A stretch of DNA of 49,813 bases from the NCBI GenBank assembly GCA_947302355.1, contig CAMYUU010000005.1, forward strand, positions 1 to 49,813, given 5' to 3'. Position numbers and translations under genes: made by a program. Below, one piece after another: positions 7,688-15,976 of the stretch (positions are counted from its first letter, which is position 1; each line of letters starts with the position of its first letter). The notes beneath the pieces are model-generated. The model saw nothing but the letters and a program-made list of their open reading frames with translations. It was not told where the DNA came from and made no database searches. The DNA comes from an uncultured Candidatus Saccharibacteria bacterium. Lineage in GTDB: Bacteria > Patescibacteriota > Saccharimonadia > Saccharimonadales > Saccharimonadaceae.

Positions 7688-8509
7688 ATGAATATTTTAT
7701 ACTGTGGTGATAAAGGTATAGCTCGAGGAGCGTTGGTTTCGATTTTGTCGATATTGAAGCACAATAAAATGCCAATTCATTTTTATATCATGACGATTAA
7801 ATATGAGGATGTTGAGCCTTTTACGGAGAAGACGACAAAGTTTTTGAACGAGTTGGTGAAAAAGACGAATGTGAAAAGTTTTGTGAAGTTGATTGATGCT
7901 ACAGGTGTTTTTGTTAGTAATTTGCCGGAGAAGAATATGGGTTCTTACTTTACGCCCTGCTCAATGCTTCGGCTATATATAGATAAAGTCCCAGAGCTTG
8001 CCAAGCTGGACCGTATATTGTATTTAGATTATGATATAGTTTGCCGAGGGGATTTGACTGAATTTTACGATATGAATTTGGACGGAATCGAAGCAGCAGG
8101 TGCGCTAGATATTTATGGTAAGAATTTTTATCATTATCATGGGTTACTTAATTTTGATTACATGAATTCTGGCGTGATGCTATTTAATATCCCGGAATGT
8201 TTAAAATCTAATATGTTTGAAAAAGCTGTGAAGATTTGTATGGAAAGATGGATGATGTTGGCGGATCAAGCGGCTCTAAATAAAGCAATCGTGTGTCGCA
8301 AAATATTGCCTCGCAAATACAATGAACAAGCAGAGAGGCCTAAAAAAGATACGGTTTTGCATCATTTTTCGAATAATTTTAAGTTTTGGCCGTATTTTAG
8401 AGTGCAAAAAGTGAAACCTTTTGAAGTTGACAAGGTTCATGAGGTGTTAAAAATCACAGAATATGATGATATTTTGGAAAAATATAGTGCATTGAAAGAT
8501 AAATTGTAA
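7688..8509 (+). CDS. Glycosyltransferase family 8 protein
   Basis: A 273-residue GT8-type retaining glycosyltransferase that transfers sugars from nucleotide-sugars to a glycan, lipid or protein. Features are the N-terminal MNILYCGDKG, the metal-binding DxD within YLDYDIVCRGD (Asp114 and Asp116), the acceptor-side motif DYMNSGVMLFN, ADQAALN, and a late HHFSNNFKFW (the family's H..G/N..KPW-like site). It has no membrane segment. TATAAT at 7676-7681 ends 6 nt before the ATG, so the transcript is probably leaderless; an upstream AAAAGGAGG is too far away to serve. It lies directly before the large surface protein. Confidence 0.88.
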   Translation: MNILYCGDKGIARGALVSILSILKHNKMPIHFYIMTIKYEDVEPFTEKTTKFLNELVKKTNVKSFVKLIDATGVFVSNLPEKNMGSYFTPCSMLRLYIDKVPELAKLDRILYLDYDIVCRGDLTEFYDMNLDGIEAAGALDIYGKNFYHYHGLLNFDYMNSGVMLFNIPECLKSNMFEKAVKICMERWMMLADQAALNKAIVCRKILPRKYNEQAERPKKDTVLHHFSNNFKFWPYFRVQKVKPFEVDKVHEVLKITEYDDILEKYSALKDKL

Positions 8510-8570
8510 ACTTCTTAAATTCGCTTGAGATAACTTATTATAAAAAATGTTGATTTTTTTGGTGGTATGC

Positions 8571-8614
8571 TATAATTAGCTTATGCTAAAGTCATACGAT
8601 AAAACTAACTCTTC
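8571..8614 (+). promoter_or_regulatory. Promoter and start region shared with the second FISUMP gene
   Basis: TGC-TATAAT (box 8571-8576), TTAGCTT, then ATGCTAAAGTCATAC. The block from TATAAT through the first five codons is identical to 29020-29046 upstream of the paralogue. The ATG at 8583 is 6 nt past the -10 box. Confidence 0.8.
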
Positions 8615-10636
8615 ATATATATATATATATCAGCAATCTTAATTAGCTTTGTTTTTCTTTCTGGAGCCATGCTTGGCTCTAATACTGTATCCGCAGACGA
8701 TTCTGTAGTAGACGAAGTAACTGTCAATGTGCCAGTTTCTTGCACTATGACTGGTACTGGCATGAATAGCCATACCGCCGAGATTAATAATGGTACCTAT
8801 CAAGCTAATATTGGTACCACTACACTTAAAGCCTATTGTAATGATAGTAATGGTTTTTCTATATATGCTATAGGCTTTACTGGAGATCAATATACGGGAG
8901 AAGATCATACTAAACTAATAGGAGCTAATACTAATCAAAAGATAGCTACAGGAACAGCTACATCTGCAGGAAATCCAGACATATCTAACTGGGCGATGAA
9001 ACTAACAGCAGTATCTAGTCCAACTCCTACATATCCTATTACACTAGACAATGGTTATGGTAGTTATAGTGCAGTACCAAGTACATATGCTAAAGTAGCG
9101 CATAGAGACTCTGGTACTGATGTAGGAACTAATGCAGAAGGCTCTACTCTTACTACCACATATGCAGCCTATATATCTAGAACCCAAGTAGCTGATACTT
9201 ATGAAGGTAAAGTTAAATATACACTAGTTCATCCAGTAAATGAAACACCAGTCCAGCAGCAAGTTACGCCGTCTGGTTATATCGGTTATTATCCAAATAC
9301 TTCTATGGCGGTAGGGTCCATGAGCGATGTGAATGGTGGTCCAGTGCAAGAGTTGAGCTTGGCTAGAGATTGGAGTGGATGTTATTATACCGATTATAAA
9401 ACTTACTGTAACGACGAGAATTGGAATGAGATAGATGAAAGTACATTGCCTGATTTGGGCTATTATACCGATACTACTTTGCTCGCTTCTAATTATAGTC
9501 GTGCTGGTTATGGCTTTGCGGGTTGGACCGATGCCTATGATTACGAGACAAATCCTAACGCACATTTTTATGGGCCAAACGAGGATATCTCTTTTACTGT
9601 TGGGCAGTATATTTCGCCGAATGATGGCCTAAGTTTGTATGCTGTTTGGATTCCATCTGCTGGATCGCTTCAAGATTCTGCTAAAGTTTCTGAACTTTGC
9701 GGTACTGGTCAGGGAAGTCTTGTACGAGCATCAGCATCTGGTGCCGTGACGCTGGAAAGCGTCTCTGCATTGACGGATCAACGAGATAATCAGACTTATG
9801 CTATCGCTAAGCTTGCGGATGGTAATTGTTGGATGATTGAAAACTTAAGATTAGATAGCGAATCTACGCTAGGTAATAATTATGAGTCGTTGGCTCAAGG
9901 CTATGGTAAATATTCTGGTTCTGGTACTGACTATGGTAATTTTGTAGGTTTAGCTGATTCTGAGGATGATCATTTCTTTAACTCTACTGTGGCGAATAAT
10001 TTGTACAGTACTAACGGCAGCTATGATACTATACAAATAGGAAATAGTGATTATCCATCGCGACGCATGCCGAGATATAATCATATTAACACATATTCTG
10101 ATCCAGATGATGGAACTAGGGCTACGAGTCTTGTTGCTAGTACGTCTTATCTTACTGTGGCAGGTGCCAATATTTATTCCTATGGCAATTACTATACTTG
10201 GCCTGCCGCCATCGCAAACACGAATTCGTATGGGCCTGAGATTGTTGATATAGAGGGGCGTACTCCTTCTGAGGCGGCGAATACTTCATTGTGTCCAACT
10301 GGCTGGAGGTTGCCATATGGGAGAAATGTTGGAAAGGGCATCGCTTCTGGTGGTTTTTATAATTTAGGGACAGAGCTTAATGCCGTAACTAATGATGCGG
10401 CTAGTTCTAGAATTTGGCGTAAGTTTCCGACTAACTTTCTCTATTCTGGTAACTATTATTATAATAGCGTTAATGACAGAGGTCGCGATGGGCGCTATTG
10501 GTCTTCTACTGCCGTCGATAATAGTTACAATTCTTCATATGATTTTACTATGGTGGAGGATTCTTATTTACGGCCTGGGGATGTTGGGGATTATAAATAT
10601 ATGGGGATTCCAGTTAGATGCGTAGTTGCTCCTTAG
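8583..10636 (+). CDS. Secreted FISUMP-domain surface protein 1, phase-variable start (out of frame as sequenced)
   Basis: The mature frame runs to 10636. It encodes a signal-peptide core (AILISFVFLSGAML, cleavage near VSADD), a conserved N-terminal domain of about 200 residues with paired cysteines, an InlB/Listeria-Bacteroides-type repeat (YGFAGWTDAYDYET to LYAVW), and a C-terminal Fibrobacter-type FISUMP domain (YAIAKLADGNCWMIENL, SLCPTGWRLP, YWSST, PVRCV). No in-frame ATG precedes the signal core. The ATG at 8583 reads KSYDKTNSSYIYIY and then stops at 8640. Removing one AT unit from the (AT)8 tract, or adding two, joins it to the signal peptide, giving a product of about 683 residues. An internal ATG at 8669 would lose the signal peptide. 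Codon choice is A/C-rich in the first 550 nt and changes afterwards. Confidence 0.82.
8615..8630 (+). repeat. (AT)8 simple sequence repeat in the signal-peptide region
   Basis: Sixteen nucleotides of alternating AT lie between codon 11 and the hydrophobic signal core. With 8 units the upstream ATG is out of frame with the surface protein; with 7 or 10 units it would be in frame. Confidence 0.9.
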
Positions 10637-10657
10637 ATATGCTATAATAAAACTGTT

Positions 10658-11491
10658 ATGGCGAAAGCGGAACTATTCCAAAAAGACATCCCAAAAGAAG
10701 AACGTGTATTCTATTATGAATCGGAAGAAGATGATCCGATTAAGACGGATGAGCAAGAAAAAAAGCAAGAAGTAAGATTGCCTGAGGGGTATGAGTTTGT
10801 TCCGGCGAATCCGTTTGTTAGGTTGTATTCGGCGATTTTGTTTCGGATTTTTAAGCTATTCGGGCAATACTATGAGCGTGTATATTGGCAGGCGAAATTT
10901 TATGGGCGCGAGAAATTGAAGCAGGCGAAAGGGAAGGGTTATGTGATTTATGCGAATCACACTAATCCGTTCCATGATGTGTTTGGGCCGGCTCTAGCCG
11001 CTGACCGGCGGATTTTTACGATTATTTCGCCGGTTAATTTGAAAATTCCTGGAATTGGTAAATTCTTGCCAATGATTGGTGGGTTGCCACTTGGTAAAAC
11101 TAAAGATGAAAAGGCGGCGTTTAACGAAGCCGTAGATAAGAGGTTAGCACAAAAGAAAGTATTGGTGATTTATCCGGAGGCGCACGTGTGGCCTTATGCT
11201 ACAAAAATACGTAAGTTTCCAGCAGGGGATAGATCGTTTAAATACGCAGCGCGTAATAATTTGCCGATTTATACGATGACTACTACCTATCATAAGCGTA
11301 AAGATAAAAAACGCGGAGATTTGCCGCGTATGGATGTATATGTGGATGGGCCGTTTTATCCTAATCCAGAAAAGACCGAAGATGAAAATCGTGCATATTT
11401 AGCAAAAAAGGCTTATGATTCTATGGTAAAATATAGTAAGAAGAACACCTATGAATATTTTACATACAAGAAAGTAAATAAGAAAAAATGA
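10658..11491 (+). CDS. PlsC-like 1-acyl-glycerol-phosphate acyltransferase family protein
   Basis: A 277-residue acyltransferase-fold protein of the lysophosphatidic-acid acyltransferase family, which adds acyl chains to glycerophospholipid or glycolipid precursors at the membrane. The catalytic-type motif is NHTNPFHD (His101 to Asp107), with five residues between His and Asp instead of the usual four; FPEG is replaced by YPEAHVWP. A hydrophobic stretch around 50-65 probably associates with the membrane. The N-terminal 45 residues are acidic. A TGC-TATAAT box at 10643-10648 ends 9 nt before the ATG. The downstream GT8 gene overlaps its stop by 4 nt, so the two are co-translated, perhaps acting on the same glycolipid. 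Confidence 0.8.
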   Translation: MAKAELFQKDIPKEERVFYYESEEDDPIKTDEQEKKQEVRLPEGYEFVPANPFVRLYSAILFRIFKLFGQYYERVYWQAKFYGREKLKQAKGKGYVIYANHTNPFHDVFGPALAADRRIFTIISPVNLKIPGIGKFLPMIGGLPLGKTKDEKAAFNEAVDKRLAQKKVLVIYPEAHVWPYATKIRKFPAGDRSFKYAARNNLPIYTMTTTYHKRKDKKRGDLPRMDVYVDGPFYPNPEKTEDENRAYLAKKAYDSMVKYSKKNTYEYFTYKKVNKKK

Positions 11492-12459
11492 GTATCTTTA
11501 ATACAGGAAACCCAATTAATAAATATACAAAAGTTGTACCGATTTTTTTGACTATTAATAATGCTTACTCCCCTTATGCAGCAGCGACAATTCATTCGTT
11601 GACGCAACATACAGACCCGAATCGTTATTACAAAGTGATTATTTTGCATGATGGAATAAATCTAGTTAATAGATGGAGATTGAGGAGTTTAGTAACTAGA
11701 AACGTTGCTTTGCAGTTTAAGAAAATGACTCGTAGCTTGTATCTTAAAGCTATCATTTCTTATTGTACTCGTAGGCAAAAGGGTGCTGGTGATTTCTTTT
11801 CTTCGGCAGTGTATTATTACCGAGCGTTTATACCGATGCTATTTCCAGTTTATAAAAAAGCAATATATATTGATAGTGACGTAATTTTGAGAGGGGATAT
11901 TGGTGAATTGTTCGATACTGAGCTGGGTGATAACGCAATAGCTGCAGTGATTGACCCCAAAGTGACAGATATCAAAGAATTTCGTGACTATGTAGACAAT
12001 GCTCTTGGCGTACCGCATACAGAATATGTGAATTCTGGAGTGCAGGTGATGGATTTAAAGAAAATGCGCAAGATGAAGTATTTATCCCAAATGATAGATT
12101 TGATTCGTGAGTATGATGCTGACTTAGTAGCACCCGATCAGGATTATCTAAATATAATTCTTCGTAATCAGATTTTGCCTTTGTCACCGATTTGGAATGC
12201 AGAACCGGTAAAAGAATTACCTAGAAATATAAGACTAGTACATTTTAATTTATTTAACAAGCCTTGGCATTACAAGAATGTTCCCTGCGAGCGAATTTTC
12301 TGGAATGCGGCGAAGGGGACTGGCTTTACCGGTGAATTAAAAAGGCAACAAGCAGCATTTGATGAGGTAAAGCAAAAGGAAGACCACGAAAAGGTCGCTG
12401 CTCTTATCAAAAAAGCCGAGAAACTCGGCAAGTTGAAAGAACCAATTTTTAAGAAATAA
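11488..12459 (+). CDS. Glycosyltransferase family 8 protein (second)
   Basis: A 323-residue GT8 enzyme. The nucleotide-sugar/metal motif is YIDSDVILRGD (Asp129 and Asp131), followed by YVNSGVQVMDL, APDQDYLN and a C-terminal LVHFNLFNKPWHY, the complete His-x-x-KPW signature that gene 7688 has in diverged form. The tail is Lys/Glu-rich. The start codon overlaps the stop of the acyltransferase (ATGA), indicating translational coupling. Acceptor unknown; the block suggests envelope glycolipid or glycoprotein synthesis. Confidence 0.88.
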   Translation: MSIFNTGNPINKYTKVVPIFLTINNAYSPYAAATIHSLTQHTDPNRYYKVIILHDGINLVNRWRLRSLVTRNVALQFKKMTRSLYLKAIISYCTRRQKGAGDFFSSAVYYYRAFIPMLFPVYKKAIYIDSDVILRGDIGELFDTELGDNAIAAVIDPKVTDIKEFRDYVDNALGVPHTEYVNSGVQVMDLKKMRKMKYLSQMIDLIREYDADLVAPDQDYLNIILRNQILPLSPIWNAEPVKELPRNIRLVHFNLFNKPWHYKNVPCERIFWNAAKGTGFTGELKRQQAAFDEVKQKEDHEKVAALIKKAEKLGKLKEPIFKK

Positions 12460-12463
12460 AAAA

Positions 12464-12537
12464 TGGAGGCGCCTACCGGAATTGAACCGGTGTACGCGGT
12501 TTTGCAGACCGCTGCGTAACCACTCCGCCAAAGCGCC
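12464..12537 (-). tRNA. tRNA-Cys (anticodon GCA), CCA encoded
   Basis: On the minus strand, acceptor GGCGCTT pairs with AGGCGCC, discriminator U then CCA. The anticodon loop CTGCAAA gives GCA, and the T-arm GGTTCAATTCC is standard. A TATAAT box lies on the minus strand just upstream (near 12545-12550). Confidence 0.97.
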
Positions 12538-12551
12538 GTGATTTTATTATA

Positions 12552-13475
12552 TCATATTTGTAGCAGTACAATGCCGATAACTACAAGAACTGTGGCGGCA
12601 AGGTGTGTGAGGATGGACTTTTTATCTAGTTTTTCGCGGCCGAATTTTGGCCAAACCAGAGTGAGTAGAAGTCCCATAAAGAATATAACGATTGGTTCAG
12701 TGGAGTCGGATGCGGCGGACGCTATGGCGATGGCTGGAGCGAGAACTAGAGCGCCACGATAAGCAAAATCTTTGGCCAGGGAAATAATATAATTAATAAG
12801 CATAGGACGTAGCACTTTGTATTTTGAGGTTTTTAGGACTTTATAGAAACGACGATGCCATTTTGGGCGTGACCAGACAATAAAGATGCTGCCAAGTGCT
12901 TTGCCTAAAGTTAAGAAAGCGATACTATTAATGAAGCTATCGTTCTCGGCGTTTGCGACGACAAACACCATATTACCAACTACAGCTACAAATACATATA
13001 TAAATGCATATATTATGGCTTTGATTTTGGTGTGACGCGATCGCTTGCGGGCGGTTAAAACTATAAGTAAAGGAGCAGCTAAAATAAAAATAAAAGCAAT
13101 CAGCTGAATTGGCGAAAAGGTCTCACCTAGAAATAGCCAGCCTAATACCAGATACAAGACTGGTGCTAGCTGAATAAAAATTCCTAGATTGGTAGAGTCA
13201 TCAATTTCTAAAGTCTTTAAATAGGGGAGGCCAGCTAATGCGCTTAGCAGCCCGGATAGAATTAGGAGTCCTATGACACCGAAGTTAGCGGATTGAATAT
13301 CGAAACCTGTAATTACGAGTATGGCGACCGAAGTGATGAGCCCCAAATAGCCATAAAATAGTTTCTGAGAAAAAGCTAAGCGTTTTTTAAAATAAACGTC
13401 GGAAACGTAATTATCTATAAAAATTCTCAAGGCATCCAGCAAAGTAGCAAAAATAACTAGAACAACCCAAATCAT
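12552..13475 (-). CDS. EamA/DMT-superfamily transporter
   Basis: A 307-residue polytopic membrane protein with about ten hydrophobic segments arranged as two five-helix repeats, as in drug/metabolite (EamA) exporters. The first repeat has the family-like FIQLAPVLYLVLGWLFLGET and the second ends IFFMGLLLTLVWPKFGREKL. The substrate is unknown. The start overlaps the stop of the upstream antiporter gene by 4 nt, so both are in one minus-strand operon. It ends shortly before tRNA-Cys. Confidence 0.82.
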   Translation of the reverse strand: MIWVVLVIFATLLDALRIFIDNYVSDVYFKKRLAFSQKLFYGYLGLITSVAILVITGFDIQSANFGVIGLLILSGLLSALAGLPYLKTLEIDDSTNLGIFIQLAPVLYLVLGWLFLGETFSPIQLIAFIFILAAPLLIVLTARKRSRHTKIKAIIYAFIYVFVAVVGNMVFVVANAENDSFINSIAFLTLGKALGSIFIVWSRPKWHRRFYKVLKTSKYKVLRPMLINYIISLAKDFAYRGALVLAPAIAIASAASDSTEPIVIFFMGLLLTLVWPKFGREKLDKKSILTHLAATVLVVIGIVLLQI

Positions 13476-14443
13476 ACGAAGGCTCCATAAATCAAATAGC
13501 TATAGTATATTGTAAATATCACAAGCATGAGTGCGCCTTCTAGGCGGGTGATTTTTTTGCTAGTTGTGGTGACGATCCAAAGGATAGCTGCGGATCCTAT
13601 CAGCATGATAATATCGATAATTTCAAAGTTTTGTGGCGTGATAGTGCCAAAAATTGCTACGGGTAGCCCCAGTACTATACAAATGTTGAAAATATTACTA
13701 CCTACGATATTGCCGACTAGTAAATCGTGTTCGCCACGGCGAGCAGCTGTAACGGTGGTGACGAGTTCTGGTAATGAAGTTCCGAGCGCAATGACAGTGA
13801 GTGAAATGATACGGTCAGAAACTCCAATTGCCGATGCAATAAATGATGCAGAATTGACCACCAATTGACTGCCAGCGACTACGCTGACGAGGCCAATTAG
13901 TAGAATGAAGAAGGATTTAGCGAGTCTATGTTGAGGTTTTTCAACTTCTTTGCTGGCTTTGCGGTTCTTGCGTGTGGTCTGGATGATGTAATAGATGAAA
14001 ATAGCAAAGAATAAAATGCAAACGATGGCGTCGGTGCGGGAGAAATCGTTATTTGGTGCGCCAGCTAGATTGGTATCTAGAAATAAGACAATAAGCGCCG
14101 TGGAGATTAAGAGTAGTAATGGGAGCTCTTTGCTGATAGTAGTTTTCTTAATACGTATAGGCTTAATGATAGCTGCAAGTCCGATTAGGAGTAAGATATT
14201 GATAATGTTGCTACCTACGATGTTGCCAAGCAGCATGTCGCCGTTGCCGGTGGCAAGAGCGGAAATCGATACGGCTAATTCTGGTGTACCTGTGCCTATT
14301 GCAACGATGGTGAGACCTATGAGTTGTTTGGAGACTCTAAAGTGAGAGGCTATTGAAGAAGCTCCTAGGATGAGCCAACCAGCGCCCTTGATTAGGAGTA
14401 CGAAACCTACGATTAGTATCAATATCTGCAAAAAAATTTCCAT
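13472..14443 (-). CDS. Calcium/sodium antiporter of the CaCA family (YrbG type)
   Basis: A 323-residue membrane protein with about ten helices and the two inverted alpha-repeats that bind cations: GTGTPELAVSISALATGNGD followed by NIVGSN, and ALGTSLPELVTTVTAA followed by NIVGSN. Family function is Na+ (or H+) dependent Ca2+ exchange across the plasma membrane. The minus-strand promoter TGC-TATAAT (14454-14459) ends 10 nt before the ATG, with no obvious ribosome site. It is the first gene of the operon with the EamA transporter. Confidence 0.9.
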   Translation of the reverse strand: MEIFLQILILIVGFVLLIKGAGWLILGASSIASHFRVSKQLIGLTIVAIGTGTPELAVSISALATGNGDMLLGNIVGSNIINILLLIGLAAIIKPIRIKKTTISKELPLLLLISTALIVLFLDTNLAGAPNNDFSRTDAIVCILFFAIFIYYIIQTTRKNRKASKEVEKPQHRLAKSFFILLIGLVSVVAGSQLVVNSASFIASAIGVSDRIISLTVIALGTSLPELVTTVTAARRGEHDLLVGNIVGSNIFNICIVLGLPVAIFGTITPQNFEIIDIIMLIGSAAILWIVTTTSKKITRLEGALMLVIFTIYYSYLIYGAFV

Positions 14444-14580
14444 GCTTATGGTTATTATAGCATAGGTAGTGGGGTGGCTCTTTCTTTTGATGAAAATATC
14501 CGTGGTATAATACGGAATAGATTAGCGCTAAATTGCTAAGTACTTTATTAGTTGTTTGCTTTTGAAGAGGGAGGAAAGCC

Positions 14581-14940
14581 ATGAAGGTAATTCATTTGGG
14601 TCCGCTGGAGGGCGACAGTATCTGTTTGAATGGTCGGATTACGATTAGCCGGCCATACGGTGTGGCTAGGCAAACTGAAGAAGTCTTGGATATGTCGGAG
14701 GTGAGAGCGAATCATTTCATGGAGTTTGCCGTTGATGGGCCAGCCATTTGCTTTGTAAGCGAAAACGGCGTTTTCGCGAAGTTGCGGGGCAATCAAGATG
14801 AGGAGATTTTGCTCGCGGCTGGTTTTCGCCCAGGAGAGTTTTATGTCCCGTTTGCTAACGGCGACTATCCGCCTTATGAGCTAAGGAAGTATTGCCAGAT
14901 GATGAAGAAGGCTCGGGAGTCATACGAAGGTATGACTTAG
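14581..14940 (+). CDS. Hypothetical protein, 119 residues
   Basis: Not recognised. A soluble mixed alpha/beta protein of 119 residues with a single mid-chain Cys, beginning MKVIHLGPLEGDS and ending in a Lys/Arg-containing helix. There is no membrane segment. It has a normal leader: TATAAT at 14506-14511, then about 65 nt, then a strong GAGGGAGGAAA ribosome site before the ATG. Codon use is richer in G+C than its neighbours. Its leader shares AGTACTTTA with the leader of the GC-rich gene at 20602, hinting that both belong to the same acquired class. Confidence 0.7.
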   Translation: MKVIHLGPLEGDSICLNGRITISRPYGVARQTEEVLDMSEVRANHFMEFAVDGPAICFVSENGVFAKLRGNQDEEILLAAGFRPGEFYVPFANGDYPPYELRKYCQMMKKARESYEGMT

Positions 14941-14994
14941 TAGGCACAAGGTCAGAGGTTTAATTCTGAATCAATAAGGTGATGTAGAAGCAAA

Positions 14995-15040
14995 CGCGCT
15001 AACCCTCGGCCACCCACGTGCGCGTGGGTTAGGCTGGGGG
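14995..15040. repeat. GC-rich nested palindrome beside tRNA-derived repeats
   Basis: CTAACCC and GGGTTAG enclose CCACCCACG/CGCGTGGG-type arms. On the minus strand the segment reads GTGGCCGAGGGTTAGCGCG, reminiscent of the 5' half of a tRNA-Ser/Leu, but no complete cloverleaf can be built, so I call it a structured remnant, not a tRNA. Confidence 0.45.
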
Positions 15041-15050
15041 TTTCTGATTT

Positions 15051-15238
15051 TCTGAAACACAAAAAATGGTGCAGAACGCAAGAGACTCTAACTCTCGCAC
15101 CGAAGGTCCGAGAGTTAACTGGTCTGAAGATTTTTCTGAAACACAAAAAATGGTGTAGAACGCAAGAGACTCTAACTCTCGCACCGAAGGTCCGAGAGTT
15201 AACTGGTCTGAAGATTTTTCTGAAACACAAAAAATGGT
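15051..15238 (-). repeat. 84-bp tandem repeats containing tRNA-Gly T-arm sequence
   Basis: Two full 84-bp units (15051-15134 and 15135-15218), differing by one base in the part compared, plus the first 20 nt of a third that runs into the tRNA-Gly 3' end. Each unit carries 18 nt (AAGAGACTCTAACTCTCG on the plus strand) identical to the T-arm of the adjacent tRNA-Gly, and TGGTG, the complement of a CACCA end. Between these is a hairpin with 8-bp arms, AACTCTCG/CGAGAGTT. The units lie downstream of the tRNA in the direction of transcription. Confidence 0.85.
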
Positions 15239-15311
15239 GCGAATGAAGAGACTCTAACTCTCGACCTCTTCCTTGGCAAGGAAGCGCTCTAAACAACTGA
15301 GCTACATTCGC
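15235..15311 (-). tRNA. tRNA-Gly (anticodon GCC), CCA encoded
   Basis: On the minus strand, acceptor GCGAATG pairs with CATTCGC, followed by A and CCA. The anticodon stem-loop CTTCC-TTGCCAA-GGAAG gives GCC. The T-loop is TTAGAGT, with A instead of the near-universal C56, which would disturb the usual G19-C56 contact. The rest of the cloverleaf is sound. A minus-strand TATAAT lies near 15325. Confidence 0.93.
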
Positions 15312-15395
15312 ACGGTATGTTTATTATATCATACATTTTATTTTTTTGCAGTAAATTATGCTATAATGATTATATATAAATTAAAGGAGAGTAAA

Positions 15396-15974
15396 ATGCC
15401 TATATGGGGAATTATCTTAATTATAATTGTGGCGATAATTGTTGTGGTTGTCGGTATTATTGCGGGAAGCTATAACAGTTTGGTGCAGCTGAACGAGCGG
15501 GTTGACGAAGCCTGGTCTGATATTTTGGTACAGCTTAAATACCGCGCAGATTTAATTCCGAACGTAATTGAAACGGTGAAGGGCTATGCCAAGCACGAAA
15601 AAGAAACGTTTGCTATGGTGACCGAAGCGCGCACGGCGGCAATGGGAGCTAAAACCGTAAAGCAAGCGTCTGAAGCAGAAGAAGCTATGCAAGGTGCTTT
15701 AGGCAAAATCTTTGCAATTGCCGAAGCTTATCCAGAGCTGAAAGCTAACGAGAACTTTCTGAAATTGCAGGACCAATTGCAGGATGTTGAAGATAAAATT
15801 CAAGCATCGCGTAGATTTTACAATGCTGGCGCAAAGGAGTTAAATACTAAGATTAAGACATTTCCGACCAATATTATTAATAACTTTGTTGGTCATTTTA
15901 AGAAGCGCGATTATTTTGAAGTGAGTGAAGCTGAAAAGGCCAAGATTGAGCAGGCTCCTGAAGTTAAGTTTTAG
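15396..15974 (+). CDS. lemA: LemA family protein
   Basis: A 192-residue membrane-anchored LemA protein. A single N-terminal helix (IWGIILIIIVAIIVVVVGII) is followed by the conserved YNSLVQLNERVDEAWSDI and LIPNVIETVKGYAKHEKE, then a coiled-coil helical bundle containing QASRRFYNAGAKELNTKI and FPTNIINNFVGHFKKRDYFE. The start was placed at the ATG following AAAGGAG, not at an upstream frame start inside the tRNA. A TGC-TATAAT box at about 15360-15365 precedes it. It is 2 nt from htpX, the common lemA-htpX pairing tied to envelope stress and proteolysis. Confidence 0.95.
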   Translation: MPIWGIILIIIVAIIVVVVGIIAGSYNSLVQLNERVDEAWSDILVQLKYRADLIPNVIETVKGYAKHEKETFAMVTEARTAAMGAKTVKQASEAEEAMQGALGKIFAIAEAYPELKANENFLKLQDQLQDVEDKIQASRRFYNAGAKELNTKIKTFPTNIINNFVGHFKKRDYFEVSEAEKAKIEQAPEVKF

Positions 15975-15976
15975 AA

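Noticed and set aside
8669-10636. ATG at 8669 as the natural start of adhesin 1
   Set aside because: It would begin inside the signal-peptide core and remove export; the paralogue has no equivalent ATG, while both share the upstream promoter and ATG.
14941-15050. A complete tRNA-Ser gene on the minus strand
   Set aside because: A GTGGCCGAG-like D-arm is visible, but acceptor, anticodon and T-arm pairing cannot be formed.
15051-15238. CRISPR array
   Set aside because: The 84-bp units are contiguous tandem copies with no unique spacers and contain tRNA-Gly sequence; no cas genes are present.
15273-15395. Longer LemA reading frame starting inside tRNA-Gly
   Set aside because: It overlaps the tRNA on the opposite strand; the AAAGGAG site and -10 box mark the start at 15396.
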